Below, in pieces: positions 46,709 through 55,248 of a DNA stretch of 64,000 bases. Under the pieces are notes generated by a model. That model was not told the origin of the DNA. It was given only the letters and a program-made list of their open reading frames with translations, and searched no databases. The translations under genes and the position numbers were made by a program. This stretch comes from CAYREX01 sp964423505 (GTDB lineage: Bacteria > Fermentibacterota > Fermentibacteria > Fermentibacterales > JCC-6). The DNA lies in the NCBI GenBank assembly GCA_964423505.1, contig CAYREX010000014.1, positions 1-64,000 of the forward strand, given 5' to 3'. The stretch's first letter is position 1, and each line of letters opens with the position of its first letter.

Positions 46709-47868
46709 GCAGGGACGGGGGCGGTGACGCCAAGATAAGATGGCTGTGGGAGCAGGTGGAGAGGGCCAGGGAGGATGACGACCCGGAGAGGGCGAGGGAG
46801 AGCCTGGAGAGGCTGCTGGCCGACCCGGCCGTGAGGGGAACCTCCGACGAGGACCTGGCCATGCTGAGCCTCTCCCAGCTGGACCTCGACGAGGGGAGGG
46901 CAAGGGACGTCTCACTGCGGCTGGCCGACTTCGAGTGGCACGGTGTACCCAGCCCCGCCGGCCTCCTGCTGGCCTCGGACATCTACCTGAAGCTGGAGTG
47001 GTTCCCCCAGGCCAGGGAGGCGCTGGAGGCCTACCTCGAGCTGCTGCCGGAGGACCTCGACGCCCGGAGGAAGCTGGGGCTGGTCCTGCTCATGTCGGAC
47101 GAGGACGCCGAGGCGGAGAGGCTCCTGGTGGGGGTCTCCCGGAGGGAGCGGAGCAGGGTGCCGGCCACCCTGACCTACCTCGCCCTGCTGGAGGCCAAGA
47201 GGGGGAGGCTCGAGGAGAGCCTCCACCTCCTGCTGCAGGCCAGGGACCTGGCGCCGTTCGACAGGCGGATAGAGCACACGCTCCTCCGCATCGAGGCGCT
47301 GCGGGTGAGCCTGAAGCGGAAGGCCCTGGACAGCTCCGGGCTCTCCCTGGAAGACGTGGTGGCCGGGATGGTGAGCGGCATGCTGGAGCTGCACGGTTAC
47401 TCGCGGGACATGGCCCGGAGGGCCAGGGAGGTATGGACGGCGTTCTGCAGCCGGGTCAGCCCCACGGGCAGGAAGCCTGCCATCTGGGCCGCAGCCCTGG
47501 AGTACTCCGTCACCCGCTCCGGGCCGCACTTCACACAGGAGCAGCTCGCCTCCGAGTACGGCGTCTCCGCCAGCCAGCTGAGGGATCACTACCATGCCCT
47601 TCTCGAGGCGATCGAGCCGGAGCTCCTCGATGGCGGCAACCTGCTGACCGAGACCGAGGCGGCCGGCTCGGGGCTCTCCAGGCTGGTCAGGCGGGAGGAG
47701 CTCTCCGAGGTCATCGCCTCCGCCGCCGCCGATCTCGAGCGCTTCTCCGGACCCGGCGAGCTCTGCGACTGGGTCTGGGAGAGGATAGAGCCGGCGGGCG
47801 AGAACGAGCGCAGGGAGATAGAGTCGTTCCTCGGATACATATGGAGCAGGAGGACCACCGAGGGCTGA
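46705..47868 (+). CDS. TPR protein with C-terminal helix-turn-helix/cyclin-like region
   Basis: 387 residues, cytoplasmic. Residues 1-200 hold about five TPR-like units (for example SDIYLKLEWFPQAREALEAY and LVLLMSDEDAEAERLL). Residues 230-310, with RKPAIWAAALEYSVTRSG and FTQEQLASEYGVSASQLRDHY, resemble the DUF6398/TFIIB-cyclin-like helical module found with SEC-C and TPR proteins. It might bind nucleic acid or protein. GTG 46705 overlaps the C25 stop, so it closes the protease-sirtuin operon. Confidence 0.7.
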   Translation: MSRDGGGDAKIRWLWEQVERAREDDDPERARESLERLLADPAVRGTSDEDLAMLSLSQLDLDEGRARDVSLRLADFEWHGVPSPAGLLLASDIYLKLEWFPQAREALEAYLELLPEDLDARRKLGLVLLMSDEDAEAERLLVGVSRRERSRVPATLTYLALLEAKRGRLEESLHLLLQARDLAPFDRRIEHTLLRIEALRVSLKRKALDSSGLSLEDVVAGMVSGMLELHGYSRDMARRAREVWTAFCSRVSPTGRKPAIWAAALEYSVTRSGPHFTQEQLASEYGVSASQLRDHYHALLEAIEPELLDGGNLLTETEAAGSGLSRLVRREELSEVIASAAADLERFSGPGELCDWVWERIEPAGENERREIESFLGYIWSRRTTEG

Positions 47869-47875
47869 CAGCCGA

Positions 47876-47906
47876 TTTCGCTCCGTCGAGACGACCCGGT
47901 TATATT
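47876..47906 (+). promoter_or_regulatory. Probable promoter for ppdK
   Basis: TATATT at 47901-47906, identical to the carD and EIIA -10 hexamers. A weak -35 (TTTCGC, 47876-47881) is 19 bases upstream. It lies in the 84-base gap, 46 bases before the ppdK start. Confidence 0.45.
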
Positions 47907-47952
47907 ACCTGCTCTGCGCGAGATGATTCCCACCTCAGGAGGAAGGGGTCCG

Positions 47953-50730
47953 ATGAACTCCGACAAGTACGTCTATTACTTCGGCGAGAGCGGCACCGAC
48001 GGCGGCAGGGAGATGAAGGAGCTGCTCGGGGGCAAGGGCGCCAACCTGGCCGAGATGACCAGGATAGGTCTGCCGGTACCGCCGGGGTTCACGATAACGA
48101 CCGAGGCCTGTCAGCTCTTCAGCAGGCTCGACGGCGACTGGCCGGAGGGTATGGAGGAGCAGGTGAGGGAGGCCCTCTCCAGGCTGGAGGAGGAGAACGG
48201 CAGGGAGCTGGGCGACCCCTCGGACCCGCTGCTGGTCTCCGTGCGCAGCGGAGCGGCGATCTCGATGCCGGGGATGATGGATACCGTGCTGAACCTCGGG
48301 CTCAACACGGATACGCTGAAGGGCCTGGCGGAGAGATCCGGCAATCCCAGGTTCGCCTGGGACTCGTACAGGCGCTTCGTGCAGATGTTCGGCGATGTCG
48401 TCATGGGTGTCCCTCACGGGGAGTTCGAGAGGGAGCTCCAGGCGGTCAAGGACGACCGTGGCGTCGAGCTGGACACCGAGCTCGGCGAGAACGACCTGAA
48501 GGAGGTGGTGGACCGCTTCCTCGCGCTCTACACCAGGCACATCGGCGAGGACTTCCCGCAGGACCCGTGGGAGCAGCTCAGGCTCTCCATCAACGCCGTC
48601 TTCGGCTCCTGGAACAACCCCAGGGCCATCCGGTACCGCGAGCTCAACGAGATCCGGGGGCTGCTCGGCACGGCGGTCAACGTCCAGACCATGGTCTTCG
48701 GCAACATGGGGGAGAGCTCCGGCACGGGCGTCTGCTTCACCCGTGACCCGGCGACCGGCCGCAACGAGCTCTACGGGGAGTACCTGATGAACGCGCAGGG
48801 CGAGGACGTGGTGGCCGGGACAAGGACGCCCAGGCCGATAGCCACCATGCGCGACGCCGACCCGGCCGCCTACGACAGGCTTATGGAGATACGGGGCATC
48901 CTGGAGAGCCACTACAGGGACATGCAGGACGTGGAGTTCACCATCATGGACGGCAGGCTCTACATCCTCCAGACGAGGACGGGCAAGAGGACCGTCTTCG
49001 CCGCCCTCAACATGGCGGTCGACATGGAGGAGGAGGGTCTCATAGACCGCGCTACAGCCGTCATGAGGGTGCCATCGCTCGGCTTCAACCAGCTCTTCGC
49101 GCCGGTGCTGGACCAGCAGGGCAAGAAGAGCGCCCGGCTCCTGACGAAGGGCCTCAACGCCTCCCCGGGAGGCGCCTGCGGCAGGGCCGTCTTCACCGCC
49201 GAGGAAGCGGAGAGCTGGGCCGCAAGGGGCGAGGACGTGATTCTCTGCCGCCAGGAGACCAGCCCGGAGGACATCGGCGGGATGGCGGTAGCCCGGGGCA
49301 TCCTCACCGCCAGGGGCGGCATGACCTCCCATGCGGCCGTGGTCGCCCGGGGGATGGGCAAGCCGTGCGTCGCGGGCGCGGGCGAGCTGCGCATCGACTC
49401 CCCTGAACGCCGCATGACCTGCGGAGACGCGGTCATCGAGGAGGGCGACGTAATCGCGCTAGACGGCTTCGTCGGAGAGGTCTACGCCGGGGAGGTCAGC
49501 GTCGAGCCCTCCGAGATAGTGCAGGTCCTCCGGGGCAACATGGCCGAGGAGGACTCGGAGCTCTTCGCGAAGTACTCCATGCTCGTAGGCTGGGCCGACG
49601 ATGCCCGAAGGCTCGGGGTCAGGACCAACGCCGACACTCCGAAGGACACCGAGATGGCGGTTCTCTTCGGCGCTGAGGGCATAGGGCTCTGCAGGACGGA
49701 GCACATGTTCTTCGAGGGGGACAGGATAGTCTCCTTCAGGAAGCTCATCCTGGTCGCGGAGAGGGTCAGGCGTCTCCGGAGGCGCCTCGAGGCGGCCACC
49801 GGCGACACCTCCGCCATCGAGCGGGAGCTGGAGAGGCCCCTCTCCGTCTACGACGAGGCGCTGGAGGAGCTCCTGCCGCTGCAGAGGGGCGACTTCGAGG
49901 GCATATTCCGAGCCCTCGAAGGGCGGCCCTGCACCGTACGGCTCCTCGACCCGCCGCTTCACGAGTTCCTCCCCTCCGACGAGGCCGGGCAGGCCGAGAC
50001 GGCCAGGGTCATGGGGATAACCGCCGGAGAGGTCCGGGAGACGGTCGAGTCCCTCGAGGAGTTCAACCCCATGATGGGGCACCGGGGCTGCAGGCTCGGC
50101 CTCTCCTACCCGGAGGTCTCCGACATGCAGGTGCGGGCGATCATGGAGGCGGCCATAAACGTCTCCCGGGAGGGCATCGAGGTCCACCCGGAGATAATGA
50201 TTCCCCTCGTCGGTCACTGGATGGAGCTTGACATCTCCCGCAGGAGGGCGCAGGAGGTCATCGACCGGGTTCTCTCGGAGAACGGTCTCTCAAGCGGCGA
50301 CATCGACTACAGGATAGGCACCATGATAGAGGTGCCCAGGGCGGCGGTAACCGCCGACCGGGTGGCCGAGTACGCCGACTTCTTCAGCTTCGGAACCAAC
50401 GACCTCACCCAGATGGGCTGCGGCTTCTCCCGGGACGACTCCGGGGAGTTCCTGGCGGACTACGTCTCCATGGGCATCTACGACCGGGACCCCTTCGCAT
50501 CCATAGACGTCGCCGGCGTTGGCGGGCTCGTCGAGCTGGCCGTCGAGCGGGGCAGGAGCAGGAAGCCCGACCTGAAGATAGGCGTATGCGGAGAGCACGG
50601 CGGAGACCCGCCCTCCATACGCTTCTTCGACCGGGCCGGGCTCGACTACGTCTCCTGCTCCCCCTACCGGGTCCCGGTAGCCAGGCTGGCCGCGGCACAG
50701 GCCGCCCTCTCGCCGGAGGGGTCCGGCTGA
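47953..50730 (+). CDS. ppdK: Pyruvate, phosphate dikinase
   Basis: 925 residues. It interconverts pyruvate, ATP and phosphate with PEP, AMP and pyrophosphate. The N-terminal ATP-grasp part has LLGGKGANLAEM and VPPGFTITTEAC. The phosphohistidine is His 460 in GGMTSHAAVVARGMG. The C-terminal barrel has LCRTEHMFF, HRGCRLG and the catalytic Cys 879 in CGEHGGD. AGGAGGAAGG (47937-47946) fixes ATG 47953. It suggests a pyrophosphate-linked or reversible glycolysis. Confidence 0.97.
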   Translation: MNSDKYVYYFGESGTDGGREMKELLGGKGANLAEMTRIGLPVPPGFTITTEACQLFSRLDGDWPEGMEEQVREALSRLEEENGRELGDPSDPLLVSVRSGAAISMPGMMDTVLNLGLNTDTLKGLAERSGNPRFAWDSYRRFVQMFGDVVMGVPHGEFERELQAVKDDRGVELDTELGENDLKEVVDRFLALYTRHIGEDFPQDPWEQLRLSINAVFGSWNNPRAIRYRELNEIRGLLGTAVNVQTMVFGNMGESSGTGVCFTRDPATGRNELYGEYLMNAQGEDVVAGTRTPRPIATMRDADPAAYDRLMEIRGILESHYRDMQDVEFTIMDGRLYILQTRTGKRTVFAALNMAVDMEEEGLIDRATAVMRVPSLGFNQLFAPVLDQQGKKSARLLTKGLNASPGGACGRAVFTAEEAESWAARGEDVILCRQETSPEDIGGMAVARGILTARGGMTSHAAVVARGMGKPCVAGAGELRIDSPERRMTCGDAVIEEGDVIALDGFVGEVYAGEVSVEPSEIVQVLRGNMAEEDSELFAKYSMLVGWADDARRLGVRTNADTPKDTEMAVLFGAEGIGLCRTEHMFFEGDRIVSFRKLILVAERVRRLRRRLEAATGDTSAIERELERPLSVYDEALEELLPLQRGDFEGIFRALEGRPCTVRLLDPPLHEFLPSDEAGQAETARVMGITAGEVRETVESLEEFNPMMGHRGCRLGLSYPEVSDMQVRAIMEAAINVSREGIEVHPEIMIPLVGHWMELDISRRRAQEVIDRVLSENGLSSGDIDYRIGTMIEVPRAAVTADRVAEYADFFSFGTNDLTQMGCGFSRDDSGEFLADYVSMGIYDRDPFASIDVAGVGGLVELAVERGRSRKPDLKIGVCGEHGGDPPSIRFFDRAGLDYVSCSPYRVPVARLAAAQAALSPEGSG

Positions 50731-50733
50731 CCC

Positions 50734-53163
50734 ATGCCCTCCTCCGGTAGGAAGGTGCTGCTGGCCGACGGCGACACCGGGCTGCTGGGGGTCCTCGGCC
50801 GGGTCCTCGACATGGAGGGCTGGGACGTCCACAGCCTGCAGGACGGTGTCGACCTCATCGGGAGGGCTCTCACCGAGGAGCCCTCCCTGGTCGTATGCGG
50901 CTACTTCCTCCCCGGTCTGGGTGGTCTGCGGGTGTGCCGCTACCTGAAGAGCGAGCCGGTGACCGCCCATGTCCCCTTCGTGCTGCTCGTACCGGGCCTG
51001 GACGGAGCGCTGAGGCTCAGGGCCGACTGGGCCGGTGTCGACCGGGTCGTAGAGCTCCCGGTCAGGCCGGAGGCGTTCGCCTCCGTCTGCGAGGAGCTGA
51101 CGAGCGGCCGGCCGCATAAGGTGGAGGGTCTCTCCAGCATGGCCACCAGGCCGCCCGGCAGGGAGGCGATACTGGACATGCTCTGCCTCTATCTCGAGGA
51201 CAGGGTGAACCGCCTGGAGGCCACCTGGAAGCTGACGGAGGAGCTGGGCAGGACCCTGAGCGTCCGGGACATCTTCCGGCGGCTGGTGAACGGAGTGCTG
51301 GCCGGTCTGGGCTTCGACAGGGTCTGGGTCTCCAGGTACGTATCGGAGACCGACGAGCTGGTCACCGAGAGCTGCAGGGGAAGGAACCTCAGCGGGGTGC
51401 CGGACTCGATATACGTCAGGGAGCACGCAGACCTCCCCGCCGGCCTGGCCATAAGGGAGCTCCGCCAGGTGCGGGCGGTCGACCTCGACCTGCCCGAGGA
51501 GAGGCTCTGGTGGGAGGGGACCATAGACTACGTGGACACCCCGCTCTTCGCGGCCCGCAGGGCCATAGGCCTCATCCGCTGCGACCGGTCCGTATCGGGC
51601 AGGCGAACAGGTCGGGGCGACCTGGAGGCTCTCAGGCACATCGCCGCCCACACCTCCGAGGCCATACTGAACGCAACGGTCCTTCAGGAGGTCACCGAGG
51701 AGCGTGAGCAGATGTCCGCCATCATGGACAGCCTGGAGGCGGGCATACTGGTCGTGGACGGGTCGGGGATGCTCATCCGCGTCAACCGGAGGGCGAGGGA
51801 GATGTTCGGGCGCAACGAGGAGGAGCTCCTCGGACGGGAGCTCCGGCAGGCCCTGCCGGTCCTCTCGGGCGGAGACACCGGCTGGGAGAGGGCCATGGGG
51901 GAGACCGCCCAGGTCACGGAGAGCATAGTCCGGGTGGAGCGGCACGGCCCGGAGCCCTCCTTCGTGCTGAACGTCAGCTACATCCCCTTCAGGCGCGGCG
52001 GGCACTTCGCCGGCGTGGTGCTCATGGCCGAGGACGTCACCGAGGGTCACGCCCTGAGGGAGAGCCTCAGGCGCAGGAACGAGGAGCTGGAGGCCATATC
52101 GGTGATCGGGAGGGAGATGAACTCCTCGCAGGACCTGGACGAGATATGCAGGAAGGTCCTCGAGGCGGTCAGGAGGTTCTTCCCGGACGAGGCGGTCTCC
52201 GTTCTCATGACCGACGGACGGAGGGAGGAGGTGGTCCCCGATGCCATGAGGGCTGCGGTGACCGCCGGCTACGACGCGGAGCAGGACCCCAGGGGGGCCA
52301 GGATAATGATAAACGAGCCCGGCGGTCTGGAGGGGATCGAGGAGGAGAGCGGGGAGTACACCAAGGGCGCCATCGCCACCGCGGTCGCCTCTGGCAGGGT
52401 CGTCAACGTGCGTGACGCCAGGGAGGACGAGAGGTACGTCGAGAATCTCAGGGGAACCAGGAGCGAGCTGGTGGTTCCCATGATGGTGCAGGACAGGGTG
52501 GTTGGCGCCATTGACATACAGAGCACCCGAAGGGCCCGGTTCACCCCCGAGAGCGAGCGAACGGTGAAGACCCTGGCCAACCATGCGGCGACCGCGGTGG
52601 AGAACGCGGTTCTCAACTCCCGCATACTGGAGATGGCCAAGAGGGACCGGCTGACCGGCCTCGGGAACCTGCGACTCTTCGAGGAGAAGCTGGAGGAGGA
52701 GCTCCTCCGGACAAGGCGGTCCAACATGCCCTTCTCCCTCATCATGATGGACATAGACGACTTCAAGCACTACAACGACTCCTGGGGTCACCCGATGGGC
52801 AACTCCCTGCTGCGGACGGTCGTCCGGGCGATGGAATCGGCGATCAGGGAGGTGGACCAGCTCATCAGGTACGGCGGCGAGGAGTTCGTCTGCATACTCC
52901 CCTTCACGGGGGAGAGGGAGGCGGCCGAGGTGGCCGAGAGGATAAGGAAGGCAGTCGTGCAGGCCAGCGAGGACATTCCCCACGCCGGGGAGCAGCCTCT
53001 CGGGATGGTGAGCATCAGCCTGGGCGTCTCGACCTTCCTGACGGACGTCGGAGACCCGGACCTGCTGCTCAGGTACGCCGACCAGCGCATGTACATAGCC
53101 AAGTCGTCCGGGAAGAACAGGGTGGTCGCCCCCTCGCTGGGCAACTGCCAGTTCGCGACATGA
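50734..53163 (+). CDS. Pseudoreceiver-GAF-PAS-GAF diguanylate cyclase
   Basis: 809 residues, cytoplasmic. The receiver-like N-terminus (1-130) lacks the phosphoacceptor: VVCGYFLPGLGG has Gly 56 where Asp is expected, and the conserved Lys is also missing. A GAF domain (165-330), PAS (335-450) and second GAF (465-630) follow. The GGDEF domain has RLTGLGNLRLFEE-type opening, MDIDDFKHYND, the active site GGEEF (714-718) and an inhibitory RxxD site (705-708) exactly five residues upstream. It should make cyclic di-GMP. It begins 3 bases after ppdK and overlaps the DUF362 gene. Confidence 0.92.
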   Translation: MPSSGRKVLLADGDTGLLGVLGRVLDMEGWDVHSLQDGVDLIGRALTEEPSLVVCGYFLPGLGGLRVCRYLKSEPVTAHVPFVLLVPGLDGALRLRADWAGVDRVVELPVRPEAFASVCEELTSGRPHKVEGLSSMATRPPGREAILDMLCLYLEDRVNRLEATWKLTEELGRTLSVRDIFRRLVNGVLAGLGFDRVWVSRYVSETDELVTESCRGRNLSGVPDSIYVREHADLPAGLAIRELRQVRAVDLDLPEERLWWEGTIDYVDTPLFAARRAIGLIRCDRSVSGRRTGRGDLEALRHIAAHTSEAILNATVLQEVTEEREQMSAIMDSLEAGILVVDGSGMLIRVNRRAREMFGRNEEELLGRELRQALPVLSGGDTGWERAMGETAQVTESIVRVERHGPEPSFVLNVSYIPFRRGGHFAGVVLMAEDVTEGHALRESLRRRNEELEAISVIGREMNSSQDLDEICRKVLEAVRRFFPDEAVSVLMTDGRREEVVPDAMRAAVTAGYDAEQDPRGARIMINEPGGLEGIEEESGEYTKGAIATAVASGRVVNVRDAREDERYVENLRGTRSELVVPMMVQDRVVGAIDIQSTRRARFTPESERTVKTLANHAATAVENAVLNSRILEMAKRDRLTGLGNLRLFEEKLEEELLRTRRSNMPFSLIMMDIDDFKHYNDSWGHPMGNSLLRTVVRAMESAIREVDQLIRYGGEEFVCILPFTGEREAAEVAERIRKAVVQASEDIPHAGEQPLGMVSISLGVSTFLTDVGDPDLLLRYADQRMYIAKSSGKNRVVAPSLGNCQFAT

Positions 53164-54296
53164 CCGGCTCAGGTCGGGAGGGACCCGCTCCGGCCGTCGA
53201 CGTCGTCCTGAGAGGCGGCTTCGAGGGTTACGATCGCGCGGCGGTCAGGGCCGCCCTGGAGGAGATGGTCCCGCTGGCCGGTGGATGGCCGGAGGGAGCC
53301 GTCCACGGCGCTACGGTGCTGCTGAAGGTGAACATGCTCTCGGCCAAGTCGCCGGAGAGGGGCATAACAACCCACCCGGCAGTGGTGGGCGCCCTGGCCG
53401 AGATACTCCTCGACAGGGGATGCAGGGTCCAGGTGGGCGACAGCCCCGGCGGCGCCGTGAAGGGCGTCGAGCGCTACTTCCGCAACTGCGGCTACATGGA
53501 GCTGGCCGAGGAGCTGGACATCGAGCTCGTCAACTTCGAGGCGGCCGGCTCCACCCGGATGGAGGGGAGGCTGGGCAGCTACAGCATCGCGAGGCCGGTC
53601 CTGGACTGCGACGTGCTCGTCAACGTCTGCAAGCTGAAGACCCACGCCTACTGCCGGCTCACCTGCGCCGTCAAGAACATGTTCGGGGCCGTTCCCGGTC
53701 TCGCCAAGGCCATGATGCACAGCTTCGCCCCCCGCCCGGCAGACCTCTCCGCCCGCATCGCGGACATCTATCGCCTGGTGACGCCGGACCTCACGGTGAT
53801 GGACGCGATACTCGCCATGGACGGGAAGGGCCCCAGCACCGACGGCGACCCGAGGTGGGACGGCCTGCTCGGCGTCGCTGTCGACGGGGTCTGCCTGGAC
53901 ACGGTGGTCTCCAGGGCGGTGGGCCTCGAGCCCATGATGCTGCATACGACCCGCGCCGCCCGGGGCATGGGACTGGGCAGGCCGGAAGATGACATCACGG
54001 TGGACGCACCCGAGGACCTTGACCTGACGGATTTCAGGGTGCCCGGCAGGAGCTTCTACAACATGCTCCCCAGGTTCGCGGGGAGCCTGGTCAGATGGCT
54101 CTTCAAGAGGCCGCCCAGGGCAGGCGGGCGGTGCACCGGGTGCGGGCTCTGCGCCAGGTCCTGCCCGGTGGGGGCGATAGACATGGCCACGGGCCGGGCG
54201 GTGATGAGCAGGAGGAAGTGCATCATGTGCCTCTGCTGCCACGAGGTCTGCCCGGAGCGTGCGATAAGCATCAGGGTCCCGTTCGGGGGGGGCTGA
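53160..54296 (+). CDS. DUF362 protein with C-terminal 2[4Fe-4S] ferredoxin domain
   Basis: 378 residues. The DUF362 part (1-300) has VLLKVNMLSAKSPERGITTHP, VCKLKTHAYCRLTCAVKNMFG and MDAILAMDGKGP. The C-terminus carries two cluster motifs, CTGCGLCARSCP and CIMCLCCHEVCP. DUF362 proteins are uncharacterised iron-sulfur-associated proteins; a redox role is inferred from the clusters. Its ATG overlaps the cyclase stop, and a lipid A-type acyltransferase gene then a second DUF362 gene follow. Confidence 0.9.
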   Translation: MTGSGREGPAPAVDVVLRGGFEGYDRAAVRAALEEMVPLAGGWPEGAVHGATVLLKVNMLSAKSPERGITTHPAVVGALAEILLDRGCRVQVGDSPGGAVKGVERYFRNCGYMELAEELDIELVNFEAAGSTRMEGRLGSYSIARPVLDCDVLVNVCKLKTHAYCRLTCAVKNMFGAVPGLAKAMMHSFAPRPADLSARIADIYRLVTPDLTVMDAILAMDGKGPSTDGDPRWDGLLGVAVDGVCLDTVVSRAVGLEPMMLHTTRAARGMGLGRPEDDITVDAPEDLDLTDFRVPGRSFYNMLPRFAGSLVRWLFKRPPRAGGRCTGCGLCARSCPVGAIDMATGRAVMSRRKCIMCLCCHEVCPERAISIRVPFGGG

Positions 54297-54297
54297 G

Positions 54298-55248
54298 ATG
54301 GGCAGGCGGGGAGGCATCGGTCATCGCCTTGAATACGCGGCGGTCCGGGCGACGGCGTTCCTGGTCGGCCTTCTGCCCCTCCGCCTGGCCCTGGCCTTCG
54401 GCTCCGCGCTGGGTGCCTTCGCCTGGCTGGTGCTCCGGGTGAGGCGCGGCGTCGTGCTGACCAACCTGGAGCTGGCCTTCCCCGGCAGCGACGAGGCCTG
54501 GAGGCGCAGGACCGCCCTCCGGTCCTACGTAAACGTGGGCCGCTTCGTGATGGAGCTGGCCAGGCAGGAGAGGCTGGGGCCGAAGTGGCTGGAGAGGCAT
54601 GTCGGCGTCGCCGACCGGGAGGCCCTGGAGAGGGTCCGGGCCGGTGGGGGAGCCCTGCTGATAACCGGGCACTTCGGCAACTGGGAGCTGATGGGCGTGG
54701 CGCTCGCTCACTTCCTGGGAGACGTCTCCTTCCTGGTGGGCAGGCAGAGCAATCCCTACGTCGACCGGTGGATAAACCACCTGCGCTCCTCCATGGGGAT
54801 CACCCTCTACGGCAAGAGGTCGGCCGTCAGGGGGGTCGTCGACTCGCTCGGGAGAGGCGGGTACGTCTGCTGGCTCTCAGACCAGGACGCGAGAGACGCC
54901 GGGATCATGGTCGACTTCTTCGGCAGAGCCGCATCCACACCGAGGGGTGCCGCCCTCTTCTCCGTGAAGAGGAACGCTCCGGTGGTACCGGTCTTCCTAG
55001 AGCGCACCGGCGGTGGCCCGAACCACCGACTCATCGTCGGAGAGCCCATCCGGCCGCCCGAGGGGCTCCCGGCCGCCGAGGCGGAGCTCGCGGTGACCCG
55101 GGAGTACACCCGCAGGATAGAGGAGGCGGTACGGGAGAGGCCGGACATGTACTGGTGGGCGCACAGGCGATGGAAGTCCTCCGGGCTCTACGACGCCCCG
55201 AGGCGGGGCGACCATCCGGCGAGGATTGAGGAGAGAGGTCCGAATTGA
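54298..55248 (+). CDS. Lysophospholipid/lipid A acyltransferase, LpxL/HtrB type
   Basis: 316 residues. One membrane segment near the N-terminus is followed by the acyltransferase fold with the catalytic H-x4-E in ITGHFGNWELMG, the LVGRQSNPYVDRW block, SDQDARDAGIMVDFFGR and the conserved YWWAHRRWK near the C-terminus. The family adds acyl chains to lipid A or related lipids at the inner membrane. Whether this organism makes lipid A cannot be judged from the window. It is sandwiched between two DUF362 genes. Confidence 0.92.
   Translation: MGRRGGIGHRLEYAAVRATAFLVGLLPLRLALAFGSALGAFAWLVLRVRRGVVLTNLELAFPGSDEAWRRRTALRSYVNVGRFVMELARQERLGPKWLERHVGVADREALERVRAGGGALLITGHFGNWELMGVALAHFLGDVSFLVGRQSNPYVDRWINHLRSSMGITLYGKRSAVRGVVDSLGRGGYVCWLSDQDARDAGIMVDFFGRAASTPRGAALFSVKRNAPVVPVFLERTGGGPNHRLIVGEPIRPPEGLPAAEAELAVTREYTRRIEEAVRERPDMYWWAHRRWKSSGLYDAPRRGDHPARIEERGPN

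Noticed and set aside
50290..52983. A minus-strand open frame of about 897 codons antisense to ppdK and the GGDEF gene
   Set aside because: Composition is His/Pro/Gly/Glu-rich with no motifs, and both genes on the plus strand are intact; it is a third-codon-GC artefact.
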